A model generated the notes under the pieces. It had not been told where the DNA came from and did no database searches. It saw only the letters and a list, made by a program, of their open reading frames with translations. Of a stretch of DNA of 64,000 nt, positions 50,154-60,800 are shown in pieces. Source of the DNA: Nematostella vectensis (lineage: Eukaryota > Cnidaria > Anthozoa > Actiniaria > Edwardsiidae); the NCBI RefSeq assembly GCF_932526225.1, contig NC_064037.1, forward strand, positions 2,048,001 to 2,112,000. The letters are read 5' to 3'. A program made the translations under genes and the position numbers. Numbering within the stretch: the stretch's first letter is position 1; each line of letters starts with the position of its first letter.

Positions 50154-51577
50154 AATTCGTTTTTTTTTTCTTTGTGCTTGACCCCCTTAATCCTGATAGG
50201 TTTTGCGCAAAAATAATAAAAAAAAAGTGAGTTTGCAAAATAAGCTTGCTAGATTTATTGATTATATGTATTCAATTTGTTCCTAGGAAGTTAACAAAAA
50301 ACACAAAGCAAAGAGTTTGAGGAAGTAAACAAGTATGTGAACTTTAATGTTCTATTTGAAGGGGTGCATTTTGTACAGGGAAGCATACATAGAATGCTTA
50401 ACTGGTGGAGAGGGAAGAGGTAAAAGTTTATTGAGCATAATTTCAACAATAGCAGGGGGAAGAGAGGGGCACTCTCTTCATACAATATTGCAGTTGTTAC
50501 CTATTATTAAATAAGTTTGTAACATGTCTTTGTTTATTAAGCAAGGTCTATTTCTGAGACAAGCAAACTCAAGTAAGGCTGTTAAAATAACAGGTGAGTG
50601 TTAAAAGAAAAACAATTATCTGATTAGAAAACTCCTGTAGATTCCTTTGCACCAAAATAAGAACAAACTTCATTTTGTTTGTTATTTATGAGGAACGAGA
50701 TGAGCTCTACAAAGCCATAAAGATATATGTATTGCTCATCTAAATTATACAAGTAAATGATAATATTAAAAAAGAACTACTGTAAGTAATTAGAGTGGTT
50801 TTCATTAACCCGTGAAACAAAGTGTGATAGTTAAACGGCAATAGTTAGTAAAACACAAAAAAGAACAATAGAATCAGATCACCACAAAGTGTAATACGCT
50901 AAAGCGTAGTTCACGGGTTAATGAAGGTTTTGACATTTCAACCTTACATCCACATGAAAGTAATGCCTAATATCGAGTGCCCTACAGTAAGTGTTTTGCA
51001 GTCAAGTTGTTTTCTGTTAGTAGGTAAAAAATTATTCTAAATAATAGTAATCATAGCTATGGTCACCACTTACACATATAGCACTTGTAATGAAAAGAAA
51101 GAAAAAATATATATATATATGCAGTCAAACAACAGAATTGCATGATAACCTTGAATATATTGAATAAAGGACTGCAAAAAAACATCTTTTGTACTAGTTG
51201 CTTGAATTGACCCTGGGCTATTTTTAGCTGAATTTCCCTCCCCCTCTAAAAAAGAAAATAATAATAATAATAATAGAACAAAACTAAAAAGAAAACAAAC
51301 ACAGCAGAGACCCCCACCAACAATTTTGATTTTTTTTTTTCCTTTAAAGGGGGAGTGTCATGTTTAAGAGATTTGCAATAGCTCTAGAGCCCTGACACAA
51401 TGAACTTCAGTGAAATTCTAATACTGACTTATGAGCTTTTGGTACATGTGGGGGACTTTAAACAAAACAAAAAAAATGACCACAAACTGTCCATTAACAT
51501 AGTTTTCAATATAATATTGCATATAATTTAATAAGGTATTGACAGCTAGAATGATTTAATAAGGTATTGACAGCTAG

Positions 51578-52094
51578 AATGATGTCTGGGCGCCCTCAAA
51601 ACTAAACTGGTAATAGGTATGGGTGACCTCAGTATACTGTGAAAGTTTGAAGCAATTTGGATAAATATTTTTGGCGATAGAAGCCGAAAAGTAATTTTTC
51701 GTCTCCCGCACCCGGATTTGAGACAATTTCGTGGTTGTTAGAAAAAGACTAAAAGCCGGTTTGCAACGCGTGATAAAACATTTGCAGCTTATATTAACCT
51801 AAAGAATAGATAATAAGGATTTCCCAGGCTGAAAGATAAGCTGTTCTGTCAGCACCTTATTATTTTACGCGATTTTATATTATTTTATGTTTTTAGATGA
51901 CTTTGAAAAGCCTTGAAATGATCGTGTAATATCGCCGATGAGATGTGGATTTGGCAAAAATGATTGCATTCATCGAAAAGAACATCATTTCTACTTTTGA
52001 TATGTGAAATAAAATTTAGGGGCAAATAAAATCCGACTTTTTTACAAGCCGAAATATGACCCCCACTTGACCCTAATTATAAACAAATGCCGAC
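51578..52094 (+). repeat. Left terminal inverted repeat
   Basis: Pairs with 55043-55562. It begins near AATGATGTCTGGGCGCCC and ends at AATGCCGAC, where the two arms diverge. It lies 30 bp beyond the last recognisable base of the 2-kb array. Confidence 0.8.
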
Positions 52095-52744
52095 TACTGT
52101 ACGGGTTTTCCGCATTCAAACAACGCCTTCAAATCTCCAGAAAAACAAGAAAGAGCGCTCAAATCAAAAGAAATATACTGTCGGCAATACTAAAATTTAA
52201 TGGTAATAATTTCATAGCATTTATTGCATTAAATTGCGATTTTTAGGCTCGCGTGATACTATTTTGTTTGCTGCCATGCATACGTAATTAAAGCGTGACA
52301 AACAAAGCGACAAGCATAAAATACCTCACCATGACTGCAATAAGACTTTTCTGATAATTACTTATTAAAAAGAAAAACGTCCAAAAGAAAAAAATGAGAG
52401 TTTTGCCTGTTTTTATTTAATTAACAAGCGATACTGGCAGAATTTTGTACAGTTTTAAATTGTAATTAAACAAAAAGCTTGATCAAATTGTCAAAATTCG
52501 CTTATTTTCAAAGCCTTTGTTCAACTACAAATTTGATCAAATAAAATACAAATTATGCAAGAACGCTGAGACATTTGCGATATTGAGGCCTCTCACTGTA
52601 AGCTGTTCTCCTTTTTCGTAAAATAGGGTATTGAAGTTAAAAAACTTACTCTGGTCTTCACAACAGAACATAGGATTACCGACTCAGAAATCTATTTCAT
52701 GTAACCATGAAAAATATATAATCGGGACCCAAGAAACCGTGGAT
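52095..52744. other. Interior of the long-inverted-repeat element, AT-rich, no gene
   Basis: AT-rich sequence with no convincing open frame or repeat. An 80-codon forward frame from 52631 runs opposite a much better reverse-strand frame and is not called. Confidence 0.5.
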
Positions 52745-53128
52745 TTATTTTGCGCAACTACATCTTTGAATAACATCCACGAGCGTGGCTACAAAAGAAG
52801 CTTTGCGTCGGGTTGCTCCCGGCACTTGAAGCTCCAGCTCTTTGCAGATAGTGGGAAGGGTGGCCACTGAAAGAAAGGTGAGCCTGGACCTGGAGTACAA
52901 CTGGCACAAGTCGATGCCGTTCGCTTCTATTGGGTGATTTAGTTGGCATTCATCTAGGATGGCAGCTCTCGTACGGACGTAGGCGGCTGCCTCCTCCGCA
53001 GCCTCTACTGCCTCCGCATCCTGTGTTATTTTCGGGAAAAATACACCTGTACATGGCCCGGTAATAGGAACTCGCTGATTTAATCGGCGTTCCCCTGTAC
53101 AGAGATGCAGCTTGTTGATTCTATCACT
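52745..53128 (-). CDS. Reverse-strand coding exon with a SAP-like motif (3' end of an unknown gene)
   Basis: An open frame of 127 codons ends at TAA (52747-52745) and is preceded by an in-frame TGA at 53131-53129, so the upstream part must be spliced on or lost. It is more GC-rich than its surroundings. It has an alanine/glutamate-rich stretch (AEAVEAAEEAAAYVRTRAAI), then a leucine-rich C-terminal part, LPTICKELELQVPGATRRKA followed by a hydrophobic helix and a CSC ending. The last part resembles the helix-extended loop-helix of SAP DNA-binding domains; this is a likeness by eye only. It could be the tail of a transposon-encoded protein or a captured host exon. I do not recognise the family. 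Confidence 0.4.
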   Translation of the reverse strand, partial: SDRINKLHLCTGERRLNQRVPITGPCTGVFFPKITQDAEAVEAAEEAAAYVRTRAAILDECQLNHPIEANGIDLCQLYSRSRLTFLSVATLPTICKELELQVPGATRRKASFVATLVDVIQRCSCAK

Positions 53129-53279
53129 TCATTCCCAATTAATGGTACGCCCCCCCCTCCTCCCCCAGACTACTTTTTGGTGGTAGCCAAGCTTGCCGGG
53201 AAGGGGGACTCCGATAAAAACAGACGGGGGTGACCGTCGGCAAAATTGATTGTAACCCGTTAGGGATGGCACTTCAGGC

Positions 53280-53595
53280 GTGGTCAACAGAAATTATTTC
53301 CTCTAAGGGATGGAAAATTGGGTGAGGTCGAATGAATTTTTGCCTCTAAGGGATAGCAGAATCGAAAAAAAAAACGTTTAACACCCCCTTAGGAATAGCA
53401 ATTAAACGAATTTTATACCCTAAGAGATAACAGAATGAAAAAAAAACGTTTAACACCCACTTAGGAATAGCAGTTGGTCGAATTTTACACCCTAAGAGAT
53501 AGCAAAATCTGAAAAATCCTCCAACACCCCCTAAGAGATGGTAGAAATTGGTAGTAGAAGTTGGTAGAAATTTTATACCCTGAAAGATATGACGA
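53280..53595. repeat. 72-bp tandem repeat, about 4 copies
   Basis: Units of the type ACGTTTAACACCCCCTTAGG, AATAGCA, CGAATTTTATACCCTAAGAG, ATAACAGAATG with variable A runs. The copies nearest 53280 and 53560 are more diverged. Reverse-strand open frames through it are repeat by-products. Confidence 0.75.
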
Positions 53596-53622
53596 TTACC
53601 CCCGTCTACATTTTTAGAGAGT

Positions 53623-53643
53623 CCCCCCCCCCCCCCCCCCCCC
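53623..53643. repeat. Poly-C tract (21 C)
   Basis: One of two long C runs within the element (the other, 20 C, is at 53990-54009). Its length in the real genome may differ, since such runs are hard to sequence. Confidence 0.9.
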
Positions 53644-53673
53644 GGGCAAAGATATGCATTCCCCTTCTTTAGC

Positions 53674-53944
53674 AAACTCGCATATGCCGTATAGTGTGTG
53701 CCGATCTAACCAAGCCAAGCGTGTATAGCCTTTCACGCACTGGACAGCTGAATAGCTTTGTGGTAAACTCTTTCTCGCTGCTGACTGCGGGTTCTGGCTC
53801 AGCGGCGTTCGCCCTGCGCTCGACAGCACGCTTGATGTCATCGAATTCACCGTCACTGAACGAGCCCGGAAACGTTGAAATCGATTCAGGATGCGGCTTG
53901 AAGGCTCTCTCTCCTCTTCCCCTCCCACTCCCCTCGTTTTTCAT
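53674..53944 (-). CDS. Possible reverse-strand coding fragment, unknown
   Basis: Reading 53944 to 53669 gives an arginine/glutamate-rich frame with a coding-like, GC-rich composition (FKPHPESISTFPGSFSDGEF, then DDIKRAVERRANAAEPEP). It stops just after RSAHTIRHMRVC. It is on the same strand as, and upstream of, the SAP-like exon at 52745-53128, so the two may be exons of one decayed element gene. No domain is recognised and no strong donor site is seen at its 3' end. Confidence 0.25.
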
Positions 53945-53989
53945 TTTTGCTCAAATCCAAGATGGTGGCTATAGTACACCGGGTAAACG

Positions 53990-54009
53990 CCCCCCCCCCC
54001 CCCCCCCCC
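53990..54009. repeat. Poly-C tract (20 C)
   Basis: A run of 20 C, followed by CT-rich sequence. It lies about 350 bp from the other C run of the element. Confidence 0.9.
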
Positions 54010-55042
54010 TCCTCTTATTGAAGGCTTTTCAAATATTATTCTTTTTCCAAATGGTACCTATGGTTGAGAAAGCCACACCTTCCCCCCTCCTCAGTCCTCT
54101 GGTTCTATGATCTCCTGCATGAGACTTTGTCAAAGTAAAGAAGCGTTTATAGCGAGTAATTACCTGCTTGCAATAAGCGTTTACTGCACCTTACGCGCAA
54201 TGATAGAATCCTGCGTTGTCTTGCTTGTAGTATGCCGGTAAAGTGAATAGTGAAAGCGATTTTTTTTACTGGTTAACAAGCCAATCGATTGGCCAGGACA
54301 AAATTTGGACGGCTGTTTATCCCGGCCAGACAAACTTTGTCCTTCTAGTGCGATTAGGCCCTAAGTTAACGCGTGAAAAAATGAAAACAGAAAAGTAACC
54401 TCAAAATTTACCTAGGGAGCTTTTTTGGACATATGCTCCATGACAAGAATGGAATTTTTTTGGTAGTATTGAAAACAATAGTGAAAAGCATCAACTGTTA
54501 TTTTTTCTTACTTTCTTTTTATAACTCAATTTACCTGGGGAATGGAAATTGGTTGGTTATATCATAAACAATAGTAGAATAGCTTCAACTGTTATTTTTT
54601 TCTTGTTATCTTTGTATGAACGCTTGTTGAATAAATTAACTCCTCGAATTTGTATAACAACACGACAGCAGAAGATGGTACGCGTTTCTAGTCCACGAAA
54701 GTAGGGAACGAAAGAAAATATTATAATGCTTATAGAACGAGGGATGGATAGAAATAAATATAGGACGATTTAAGAATAACTTTCGTGGGAAAAAGTTTGG
54801 GGATGCTCATGAAGCGGAAGAATAAAGAACCGGAAGTTTTAGTGCCGATAATAATTATCATGCATGCGGATTGTACTTTAAAATGTTATGAAAATATAAT
54901 CTTGAAAAGCAAACAAACATCAGAGAGACAAGAATATTTGATTAAATACCAGTATTTTCAAGAATTATATTGCATCCTTTTTTGGGGGGAGTTTTAATTG
55001 TTATTTATAAGTTTTTGGTAGCGAGGCATTAAAAAGTGAGTG
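54010..55042. other. Interior of the long-inverted-repeat element, no gene
   Basis: AT-rich. A loose direct repeat around GAAAACAATAGTGAA...CATCAACTGTTATTTTTTCTT at about 54470-54510 recurs as AAACAATAGTAGAA...CTTCAACTGTTATTTTTTTCTT at about 54566-54604. No coding potential is recognised. Confidence 0.5.
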
Positions 55043-55562
55043 TCGGCATTTGTTTATAATTAGGGTCAAGTGGGGGTCATATTTCGGCTTGTAAAAAAGT
55101 CGGATTTTATTTGCCCCTAAATTTTATTTCCCATATCAAAAGTAGAAATGATGCTCTTTTCGATGTATGCAAACATTTTTGCCAAATCCACATCTCATCG
55201 GCGATATTACACGATCATTTCAAGGCTTTTCAAAGTCATCTAAAAACATAAAATAAAATAAAATCGCGTAAAATAATAAGGTGCTGACAGAACAGCTTAT
55301 CTTTCAGCCTGGGAGTTCCTTATTATCTATTCTTTAGGTTTATATAAGCTGCAGTTGTTTTATCACGCGTTGCGAACCGGTTTTTAGTCTTTTTCTAACA
55401 ACCACGAAATTGTCTCAAATCCGGGTGCGGGAGACGAAAAATTACTTTTCGGCTTCTATCGCCAAAAATTTTTATCCAAATTGCTTCAAACTTTCACAGG
55501 ATACCATGGTCACCCATACCTATTACCAGTTTAATTTTGAGATAGGGCACCCAAACTTCATT
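55043..55562 (-). repeat. Right terminal inverted repeat
   Basis: Reverse complement of the left arm with scattered substitutions and a few small insertions (for example CCCTATCTCAAAA against CCCTCAAAA). Beyond about 55562 the similarity stops. Confidence 0.8.
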
Positions 55563-56535
55563 TTTCCGAGAAATCTCGACGAACTCAGACCGCTGGTCTT
55601 AATGTTTTATTGCCACTAAAATTGAGACAAATTTGACTGACGGAAGTGTTGTCTTATCTATCTATCAACTGTGAATGTTTTTTGGCAAGATTTCTTGCAA
55701 TAAAAAAGGATAGGCTGATCGACATTCTTTTTAAGGGATTGGTCGTTCTTCTGTTCATACCATTTGCTTTCTAACGGGGATATTAACTTTCTTGGCCACC
55801 TGGGCTGCCTGAGTTTTTCTCTGGATGTCTAATTTAGCCAAGGTTCGATATGGATGTCTTAGCCAAGGTTTGATATGAATATCTGCTTTAGCAAAGAGTT
55901 GCGTTTTGTTAACGTGTATTTTTAGAGGACTCGAGCTTGCTCGATGTTTTCTTTTTTTTAGCATTTCGTTACTTACCCGTCAGAAATCTAACAGTTGGTC
56001 CCTAGTTGGGCAAATCCCGAGTCCTTTGTAAGTTTCTCTGTTTTACATTGTCTCCTCTGGTCTTCTCGCTTGAGTGATTTTAATAAATGAAGGATTATTC
56101 TCTGATCGGTCAATGCGTGGTTTGATGATCACTGCTCCAAATAAAGAAATAGGTTCTCCCATGATAAGGTAGGGGATTTGCTACGATCCAACAGCGCAAA
56201 ATTCTTGAAAGTTTTAACCTCGGTCTTGTTTGATTTCAATTGATTGTTCACTTTTTCTATGTAATGGTTTTGTCGTAGTGCTGGCCGAGATGTATGCAAA
56301 TGTTTGATCCGTAGATTTGTGTCTTGCTTTGCAAAAAACAATTACGACTCCTAAGTTACGAGTTCCGTCGATTGCCAGGGACTAGTTCGAGGATGTCCCG
56401 TGACGCGTGATAAGGACAACCATAGGACCCGAGGGCTTTCAAGTCACTGCACATCGCACGTGTGATGAGGGTCACACTCGGGCCAATCATTGCGGTGCTT
56501 GCTCCTTGTTCGCCATAATCACACTTAAAGTCCAT
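55563..56535. other. Intergenic DNA, no gene recognised
   Basis: Two reverse-strand frames of about 70 codons (55755-55964 and 56129-56341) show no domain. A short direct repeat, TTAGCCAAGGTTCGATATGG and TTAGCCAAGGTTTGATATGA, lies near 55833-55880. Confidence 0.5.
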
Positions 56536-56539
56536 AAAA

Positions 56540-57395
56540 CCTTTCAGAGTTGATAGACTTTGTCAATTCTTTATATTTTCATCTTCCAAATAGTATGTGG
56601 TTCGTATGGACCCTATAAAACACGCGTTCGCGCGAATAACTCAAATCTGTAATGTTGAGGTATTTTGGTCAACCTTCGGAAAAAAGGCCGTGAACTGAAA
56701 GGCCCGGGTCCAGTCATTTGTGACGTAGATCGAGATGTCAACCAAATTACATGAGAAAACATATGCGCGCGCTAAACCGGTTCCCGTCATCATGTCTTCT
56801 AAGTTATTGCTGAAGAACGTTGTGTGGTTACAACTTTTACCGTCATCTTTATATCTCAACCTGGTAATCAAATAATTATTTAACATCAGGAAACAAATCT
56901 GCAAAATTTAGCAGATATTTTTTAGTCTTTGAATTGTTTTTGCATTGTGCGCGCGGGCTGCATCCGCAATCAAGAATAACGACATTCTCACGAGCGCGCG
57001 CTGTATTTGAAACCTACAACAAAACGATATTTTCTTTTTTCGCATACAATTCCCGACTTTAAATTATTCTTCGCTTCATTGTGGGTAGCATTGCAATAGA
57101 AAACACTTCGCCAATATTTTGTGGTATTGCCGTCTCTGAATTTTAAGGGATTTAAGGAAAATACGTTGTTTCAGATTTTCCCGCCAAAACTTGGAATTAT
57201 TCACTCGATTCACTCCTTTCGCGCGGCCAGGAAAATTTTCAAAGAAAATTTAAATTTCAATCAAATTCAATTCCCTTTTCAGAATTTGAAAGTTTAACTA
57301 TGCTTTGTTTTGGCTAGATTGATATAAGTGAAAGGTTTTAAGAACTTTAACCGAGTAATATCCTCCGCTAGCAGGCCTTTTCTTGAGCGGCCAGA
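56540..57395 (-). repeat. Dispersed ~850-bp repeat, copy B (inverted to copy A)
   Basis: Reverse complement of 3271-4110. Matching words include TTCGCGCGAATAACTCAAATC, CCCGGGTCCAGTCATTTGTG and AAATTTCAATCAAATTCAAT. The two copies lie about 52 kb apart in opposite orientation, on either side of the tandem array and the long-inverted-repeat element. Confidence 0.75.
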
Positions 57396-57881
57396 CGCTC
57401 AAAAATCTCTGTATCCTATTAAAACGGATCCCTAGGACATCCGGAACATTCCCTACGCAGCGGAATGGGTCATGAACTAATGACCTTTTTCAAATAGCAT
57501 CACTTTATTTTTGTAACATCATGCTTATATTTTTCTTGCGTTGTATGACAGTACTGTTTTTTTCTCTAGCAAATATATTTTTTCGCTGGTTTGCTCGGAG
57601 CATTATTATTACAAAAATGCAAAAAGCCCAACGAGAATGCAGATCTTTTAGGCTATGTGCAAACAAAGGTTCTCCGAGTTTGGATATTAGCATAATAGAG
57701 GTTATATTACATACAGTATTAGCATGATAAAGGTTATATGTACAGGGCCCGAAACAACACCAGGACCCGAAATGATCATTTCCATACAACCTGAAGGAAA
57801 TACGAGTTATTGTAGCTTTGGTCAAATTTCTGGTTTCTTCCTTTAATTTCAGTCGCTGATTTCTTCTTACCGATAAACAGC
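57396..57881 (+). other. 5' flank of the P450 gene
   Basis: No gene is called. A short direct repeat, TTAGCATAATAGAGGTTATA and TTAGCATGATAAAGGTTATA, lies at about 57688-57740. The sequence just before the start codon reads TTCTTCTTACCGATAAACAG and could be the acceptor of a leader intron or plain 5' untranslated sequence. No clear TATA box is seen. Confidence 0.4.
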
Positions 57882-60800
57882 ATGCTAGATGATTCAATCT
57901 CCCCTTGGGACGCCCTGCCGCACCCTGCCTTCATCGCCCTAAGCCTCGCCCTTCTTGCAATCGGGGTGTACGTCTACGGGACATACCCCTTTTGGGTGCT
58001 CAGGAGGCTGAACATCCCTGGCGCACCGCCACGCCCTTTCTCGGGGAACCTCGGCGACATCCAAAAATACGGAGGCCAGCACATGGCGCTCCTGGAATAC
58101 AGAAAGAGATACGGCAAGGTGTTTTCATTTTGCACGGGCAAGAACGTGGAGGTGATTGTCGCGGACCCGGATATGCTGAAACAGATTCTTGTAAAAGAGT
58201 TTTCAAGCTTTAGGAATCGCCACTTTGCGTTTCCGCCTAAAGGATTGATTCGGTTGGGCCTCTTTGCCTCCAAAGACGAGGACTGGAAACGAGTGCGTTC
58301 TACACTGACCCCTACTTTTACTTCCGGTAAAATGAAGACCATGATTCCTCTGGTTTCCAAATCATGTGACACCTTGATCCAGAAGCTGGGAGAAGTCGCC
58401 GACACAGGTACCCTGAAGATACTGAATTCACAATTCAGGGGAAGATATTTGCGCTGTAAATTTTCATTTTATGCGCTTTTTCATGCATTTTAGTTATACT
58501 GTAAGTTTTTTAGTTATAAGCATTTTAGTTATAAGCATTTTAGTTATAAGCATTTTAGTTATAAGTATTTTAGTTTTAAGTATTTTAGTTATAAGCATTT
58601 TAGTTATAAGTATTTTAGTTATAAGTATTTTAGTTATGAGTATTTTAGTTATAAGTAACCCCAACACCGCCATCACAGGCAGGTTTCGACCGACAATAAT
58701 ACAAAGGACATGCTGGCTTTTCCAGAGTTACTCATGACACTTGATCGACCGACAATAATACAAAGGACATGCTTGCTTTTCCAGAGTTACTCATGACACT
58801 TGATCGACCGACAATAATACAAAGGACATGCTGGCTTTTCCAGAGTTACTCATGACACTTGATCGACCAACAATAATACAAAGGACATGCTGGCTTTTCC
58901 AGAGTTACTTATGACATTTGATCGACCGACAATAATACAAAGGACATGCTGGCTTTTCCAGAAATACCAATGACACTTGAGTTTCGACCGACAATAATAC
59001 AAAGGACATGCTGGCTTTTCCAGAAATACCAATGACACTTGAGTTTCGACCGACAATAATACAAAGGACATGCTGGCTTTTCCAGAGTTACTTATGACAT
59101 TTGATCGACCGACAATAATACAAAGGACATGCTGGCTTTTCCAGAGTTAGTAATGACACTTGAGTTTCGACCGATAATAATACAAAGGACATGCTGGCTT
59201 TTCCAGAAATACCAATGACACTTGAGTTTCGACCGACAATAATACAAAGGACATGCTGGCTTTTCCAGAAATACCAATGACACTTGAGTTTCGACCGACA
59301 ATAATACAAAGGACATGCTGGCTTTTCCAGAGTTACTTATGACATTTGATCGACCGACAATAATACAAAGGACATGCTGGCTTTTCCAGAGTTAGTAATG
59401 ACACTTGAGTTTCGACCGATAATAATACAAAGGACATGCTGGCTTTTCCAGAGTTACTCATGACACTTGATCGACCGACAATAATACAAAGGACATGCTG
59501 GCTTTTCCAGAGTTACTCATGACACTTGAGTTTCGACCGACAATAATACAAAGGACATGCTGGCTTTTCCAGAGTTACTTATGACACTTGAATTTCGACC
59601 GACAATAATACAAAGGACATGCTGGCTTTTCCAGAGTTACTCATGACACTAAATCGGCCGATAATAATACAAAGGACATGCTGGCTTTTCCAGAGTTACT
59701 CATGACACTTGATCGGCCGACAATAATACAAAGGACAAGCTGGCTTTTCCAGAGTTACTCATGACACCTGATCGACCGACAATAATGCAAAGGACATACT
59801 GGCTTTTCGACAATAATACAAAGGACATGCTGGCTTTTCGACAATAATACAAAGGACATACTGGCTTTTCCAGAGTTACTCATGACACCTGATCGACCGA
59901 CAATAATACAAAGGACAAGCTGGCTTTTCCAGAGTTACTCATGACACTTGAGTTTCGACCGACAATAATACAAAGGACATGCTTGCTTTTCCAGAGTTAG
60001 TAATGACACTTAAGTTTCGACCGACAATAATACAAAGGACATGCTGGCTTTTCCAGAGTTACTTATGACACTTGAATTTCGACCGACAATAATACAAAGG
60101 ACATGCTGGCTTTTCCAGAGTTACTCATGACACTTGATCGACCGACAATAATACAAAGGACATGCTGGCTTTTCCAGAGTTACTCATGACACTTGATCGA
60201 CCGACAATAATACAAAGGACATGCTGGCTTTTCCAGAATTACTCATGACACTTGAATTTCGACCCACAATAATACAAAGGACATGCTGGCTTTTCCAAAG
60301 TTACTTATGACATTTGATCGACTGACAATAATACAAAGGACATGCTGGCTTTTCCAGAGTTACTCATGACACTTGATTTCGACCGACAATAATACAAAGG
60401 ACATGCTGGCTTTTCCAGAGTTACTCATGACACTTCAGTTTCGACCGACAATAATACAAAGGACATGCTGGCTTTTCCAGAGTTACTCATGACACTTGAG
60501 TTTCGACCGACAATAATACAAAGGACAAGCTGGCTTTTCCAGAGTTACTCATGACACTTAAGTTTCGACCGACAATAATACAAAGGACAAGCTGGCTTTT
60601 CCAGAGTTACTCATAACACCTGATCGACCGACAATAATACAAAGGACATACTGGCTTTTCGACAATAATACAAAGGACATGCTGGCTTTTCGACAATAAT
60701 ACAAAGGACATACTGGCTTTTCCAGAGTTACTCATGACACCTGATCGACCGACAATAATACAAAGGACATGCTGGCTTTTCCAGAGTTACTCATGACACC

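Larger units (their letters stand above)
8178..51547 (+). repeat. Head-to-tail array of a ~2.0-kb unit, about 21.6 copies
   Basis: All units face the same way. Taking the B-box as a landmark, 21 copies start at 9965, 12009, 14013, 16026, 18026, 20028, 22034, 24001, 25999, 27997, 30003, 32173, 34164, 36165, 38160, 40173, 42172, 44186, 46116, 48122 and 50121. Spacing is 1991-2014 bp except where a unit has a deletion (1967 and 1930) or an AT-repeat expansion (2044 and 2170). In order a unit holds an AT-rich spacer, a 130-bp inverted-repeat module, a (TA)n tract, an (AAT)n tract, a C6 plus TTACGTC block, and the candidate Pol III RNA gene. Units are nearly identical, the sign of recent amplification or concerted evolution. 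The right end breaks within GACAGCT, close to the start of the long-inverted-repeat element. Confidence 0.97.
51578..55562. mobile_element. ~4-kb element with long terminal inverted repeats
   Basis: The left end (51578-52094) is the reverse complement of the right end (55043-55562) over about 515 bp with few differences. Shared landmarks are TTAAACTGGTAATAGGTATG, CTCCCGCACCCGGATTTGAG, GTGCTGACAGAACAGCTTAT and TTAGGGTCAAGTGGGGGTCA. The 2.9-kb middle holds two reverse-strand protein-like fragments, a 72-bp tandem repeat and two poly-C runs. No transposase catalytic motif is recognised, so this may be a decayed or non-autonomous DNA transposon. No clean target duplication is visible; a 28-bp sequence at the left edge (GACAGCTAGAATG with ATTTAATAAGG) is repeated twice instead. 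Confidence 0.75.

Noticed and set aside
8178-51547. CRISPR array or bacterial repeat
   Set aside because: The repeats are 2 kb long, there are no short alternating spacers and the gene content is animal with spliced genes.
57505-57897. 130-codon reverse-strand frame before the P450 start
   Set aside because: No domain; it overlaps the P450 start region on the other strand and a small direct repeat.
58408-58493. Extension of P450 exon 1 to the in-frame stop after 203 codons
   Set aside because: Family similarity ends at VADT, a good donor follows there, and the phase-1 junction to the acceptor at 63097 restores the P450 frame.
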